Assembly (NCBI GenBank): GCA_016649475.1
Contig: JAENXP010000085.1
Coordinates: 1-7,726 of the forward strand
Source of the DNA: Burkholderiales bacterium
GTDB lineage: Bacteria; Pseudomonadota; Gammaproteobacteria; Burkholderiales; SG8-39
DNA length: 7,726 bases
Reading direction: 5' to 3'
Shown here one piece after another: positions 6,318-7,726 of this stretch (position 1 is the stretch's first letter; every line of letters begins with the position of its first letter). The position numbers and the translations under genes are program-made. The notes under the pieces were generated by a model that made no database searches, had not been told where the DNA came from, and saw only the letters and a program-made list of their open reading frames with translations.

Positions 6318-7589
6318 ATGGGTTTCCTTCCATTGTGGCCGATAGAGCCCAATACCTTGGCCGTGTTTGGCATTCTGCTTCTCGCAGGAGCGCTGGGCGG
6401 CTACCTGGCGCACAGATGGCCGTGGCTGCCGAGCATCACCGGCTTCATGCTTGTGGGTCTGGTCATCGGCCCCAGCGGCTTGAATCTGCTCACCGCCGAA
6501 GTGCTGTCGGAGGCGCGCGTGGTCGTCGACATTGCGCTGGGACTCATCCTCTACCGCCTCGGTCTGTCTCTCGATCTGGGAGTCATCGCGCGCGCCCCCT
6601 ACCTTCTCGTAACCGCAGTGCTGGAAAGCGCGGCAACGTTCTTGGCGGTTTACCTGACCCTTTCTTTTTTTGGTTTTGCGGCGCTGCCGGCAGCGCTGAT
6701 CGCCGCCATATCGATTTCCTCGTCTCCGGCAGTGCTGCTTCACGTCGCACACGAGGTCAATGCCAGCGGCCCTGTCACCGACTCGGCGCAGTCCCTGGTT
6801 GCCCTGAACAACGTCATAGCCTTTCTCGCCTTCTCCGCGCTACTTCCCTCTTTTCACTCGGCGGCGGATGCGCCCTGGCAGATGATTGTGTTGCAACCGC
6901 TGTACCGGCTGGCGGGCTCCATCCTGCTGGCGACTGTTGCCGGCCATCTTCTCCACTACCTCGCGCGCAAGACCAAGAACGCGAGCCAGTATCACCTTGC
7001 CTTGGTTGCCGGCGCGATCATGTTCACGCTTGGCGCCGCGGAAACGCTGAACCTGTCCACGCTGTTCACCCCGCTGGTGCTGGGCATCGTGGTGAAGAAT
7101 CTGGAGCACCAGGACCTCGTGTCGGACCTGGACTTTGGCGAAGCGCTGGAGCTGTTTTTCATCGTCCTGTTCGTGTTCGCAGGTGCCAACATGCACCTGC
7201 GGGAACTGCTGCACTATGGGTGGATAGCGTTGTCGCTGGTCGCGGCTCGGTCTGCGGCGAAATGGCTGGGCGCTTTCATCGGGGGCGTCGCCTTCCGGCG
7301 TCCGCTCAGGCAAGCCGCGTCGACGGGACTGCTGCTCATGCCCATGGCAGGCCTTGCAATCGGACTGGTGCAGACCAGCGAACGACTGTTTCCGGCCGCA
7401 GCGGCTCCGGTCACTGCGCTGGTGCTCGCGGCAGTCGCGATTTTCGAGTTCCTGGGCCCGCCTCTGGTCGGCTGGGCCCTTCGCGTCGTAGGCGAAGCAG
7501 GGGCGGACGTGGAATCCGTAGCCTCGCCTGCGGCAGCCCTGGCCGAGGCGCGGTTAGCACCCAAGGAAACGGGATCGCCGCCTTCATAA
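6318..7589 (+). CDS. Cation/proton antiporter (CPA2, Kef-type membrane domain)
   Basis: A 423-residue inner-membrane protein with about 12 hydrophobic segments and a polar tail from about 392. It should exchange a monovalent cation (Na+ or K+) for protons. Family marks are SITGFMLVGLVIGPSGLNLL (39-58), the broken-helix segment SISSSPAVLLHVAHE (132-146), ALNNVIAF (162-169), LFTPLVLGIVVKNLE (249-263) and FAGANMHL (287-294), plus Arg311 and Lys315 in the tenth-helix region. In NhaA-like and many CPA antiporters the helix-5 pair is D-D or N-D; here it is Asn164-Asn165, so the usual ion-binding Asp is absent. There is no RCK/TrkA-N regulatory domain. An in-frame TAG at 6306-6308 limits the start to ATG 6318 or later; the ribosome binding site is weak (AGG at 6307-6309). 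The gene converges on an rRNA operon. Confidence 0.87.
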   Translation: MGFLPLWPIEPNTLAVFGILLLAGALGGYLAHRWPWLPSITGFMLVGLVIGPSGLNLLTAEVLSEARVVVDIALGLILYRLGLSLDLGVIARAPYLLVTAVLESAATFLAVYLTLSFFGFAALPAALIAAISISSSPAVLLHVAHEVNASGPVTDSAQSLVALNNVIAFLAFSALLPSFHSAADAPWQMIVLQPLYRLAGSILLATVAGHLLHYLARKTKNASQYHLALVAGAIMFTLGAAETLNLSTLFTPLVLGIVVKNLEHQDLVSDLDFGEALELFFIVLFVFAGANMHLRELLHYGWIALSLVAARSAAKWLGAFIGGVAFRRPLRQAASTGLLLMPMAGLAIGLVQTSERLFPAAAAPVTALVLAAVAIFEFLGPPLVGWALRVVGEAGADVESVASPAAALAEARLAPKETGSPPS

Positions 7590-7643
7590 GCTGACGCGCA
7601 TTGAAGCTGCACGCCGAAAGCGGGTCGTCGCGCAGAGACTCCA

Positions 7644-7687
7644 AAAAGCAAAAAGCCCCGGTTTGAAGGCCGGGGCTTTTTGTTTTT
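7644..7687. terminator. Strong bidirectional intrinsic terminator shared by the antiporter gene and the rRNA operon
   Basis: The arms 7644-7661 and 7670-7687 pair almost perfectly. The core is agccccgg with ccggggct, extended on both sides by A/T tracts, with one G-T wobble and an 8-nt loop. The plus strand reads ggggctttttgttttt after the loop and the minus strand reads ggggctttttgcttttt, so both directions have a long T-run. It lies five bases beyond the 5S 3' end, as expected for an rrn terminator, and 54 bases after the antiporter stop. It should end both transcripts. Confidence 0.95.
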
Positions 7688-7691
7688 AGGG

Positions 7692-7726
7692 ACCTGACGA
7701 TGACCTACTTTCGCATGGGTAATCCA
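7692..7726 (-). rRNA. rrf: 5S ribosomal RNA, 3' end (partial; continues beyond the window)
   Basis: The reverse complement reads tggattacccatgcgaaagt followed by aggtcatcgtcagg. This is the conserved 3' third of betaproteobacterial 5S rRNA, including the gcgaaagtaggtcatcg segment and the closing tcagg that pairs with the 5' end. About 35 of roughly 115 nucleotides are present; the rest lies past the window edge. A strong terminator follows directly on the minus strand, so this is the end of a rRNA operon. The exact 3' terminus (7691-7693) is uncertain. Confidence 0.92.

Noticed and set aside
6134..7594. A 486-codon open frame on the plus strand over the antiporter gene
   Set aside because: Its translation is rich in Arg, Gly, Ser and Pro with no recognisable motif. 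The overlapping frame at 6318-7589 gives a clean multi-helix antiporter.
1..7726. Mobile element, phage, CRISPR or defence island
   Set aside because: No transposase, integrase, terminal repeats, repeat-spacer pattern, toxin-antitoxin pair or restriction gene can be seen. Base composition and coding style look even across the window.

Overview
The window is GC-rich, densely coding chromosomal DNA, most likely from a betaproteobacterium. Three things point there: a PA2779/PA2778-type gene pair, a small protein resembling the Burkholderiales DUF6806 family, and the 3' end of a 5S rRNA gene at the right edge whose sequence matches the betaproteobacterial type. I see no insertion sequence, integrase, phage gene, CRISPR array or tRNA.

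Layout. Positions 1-171 are a non-coding leader with two overlapping hairpins. Positions 172-1499 hold a two-gene unit: a small exported PA2779-like protein, then an overlapping C39-type cysteine peptidase lipoprotein with TPR repeats. A strong terminator-like hairpin lies inside the start of the second gene. A small SET-domain protein methyltransferase (1527-1991, minus strand) converges on this pair and diverges from the next block. Positions 2111-5549 hold three co-directional genes: a DhlA-like haloalkane dehalogenase, a crotonase-fold protein and an AidB-like acyl-CoA dehydrogenase. A DUF6806-like gene (5664-6221) follows with its own TATAAT box, then a CPA2-type cation/proton antiporter (6318-7589). 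The antiporter converges on a ribosomal RNA operon whose terminator (7644-7687) and 5S 3' end (7692-7726, minus strand) close the window.

How the genes may work together. The peptidase and its small partner are probably translationally coupled and act at the cell envelope. The most suggestive grouping is the dehalogenase/crotonase/AidB-like set. Haloalkanes are alkylating agents, a haloalkane dehalogenase destroys them, and E. coli AidB belongs to the Ada adaptive response to alkylation. The set could be an alkyl-halide detoxification and DNA-protection unit, or simply a catabolic acyl-CoA operon. The sequence alone cannot decide. The remaining genes look like ordinary housekeeping or accessory chromosome content.
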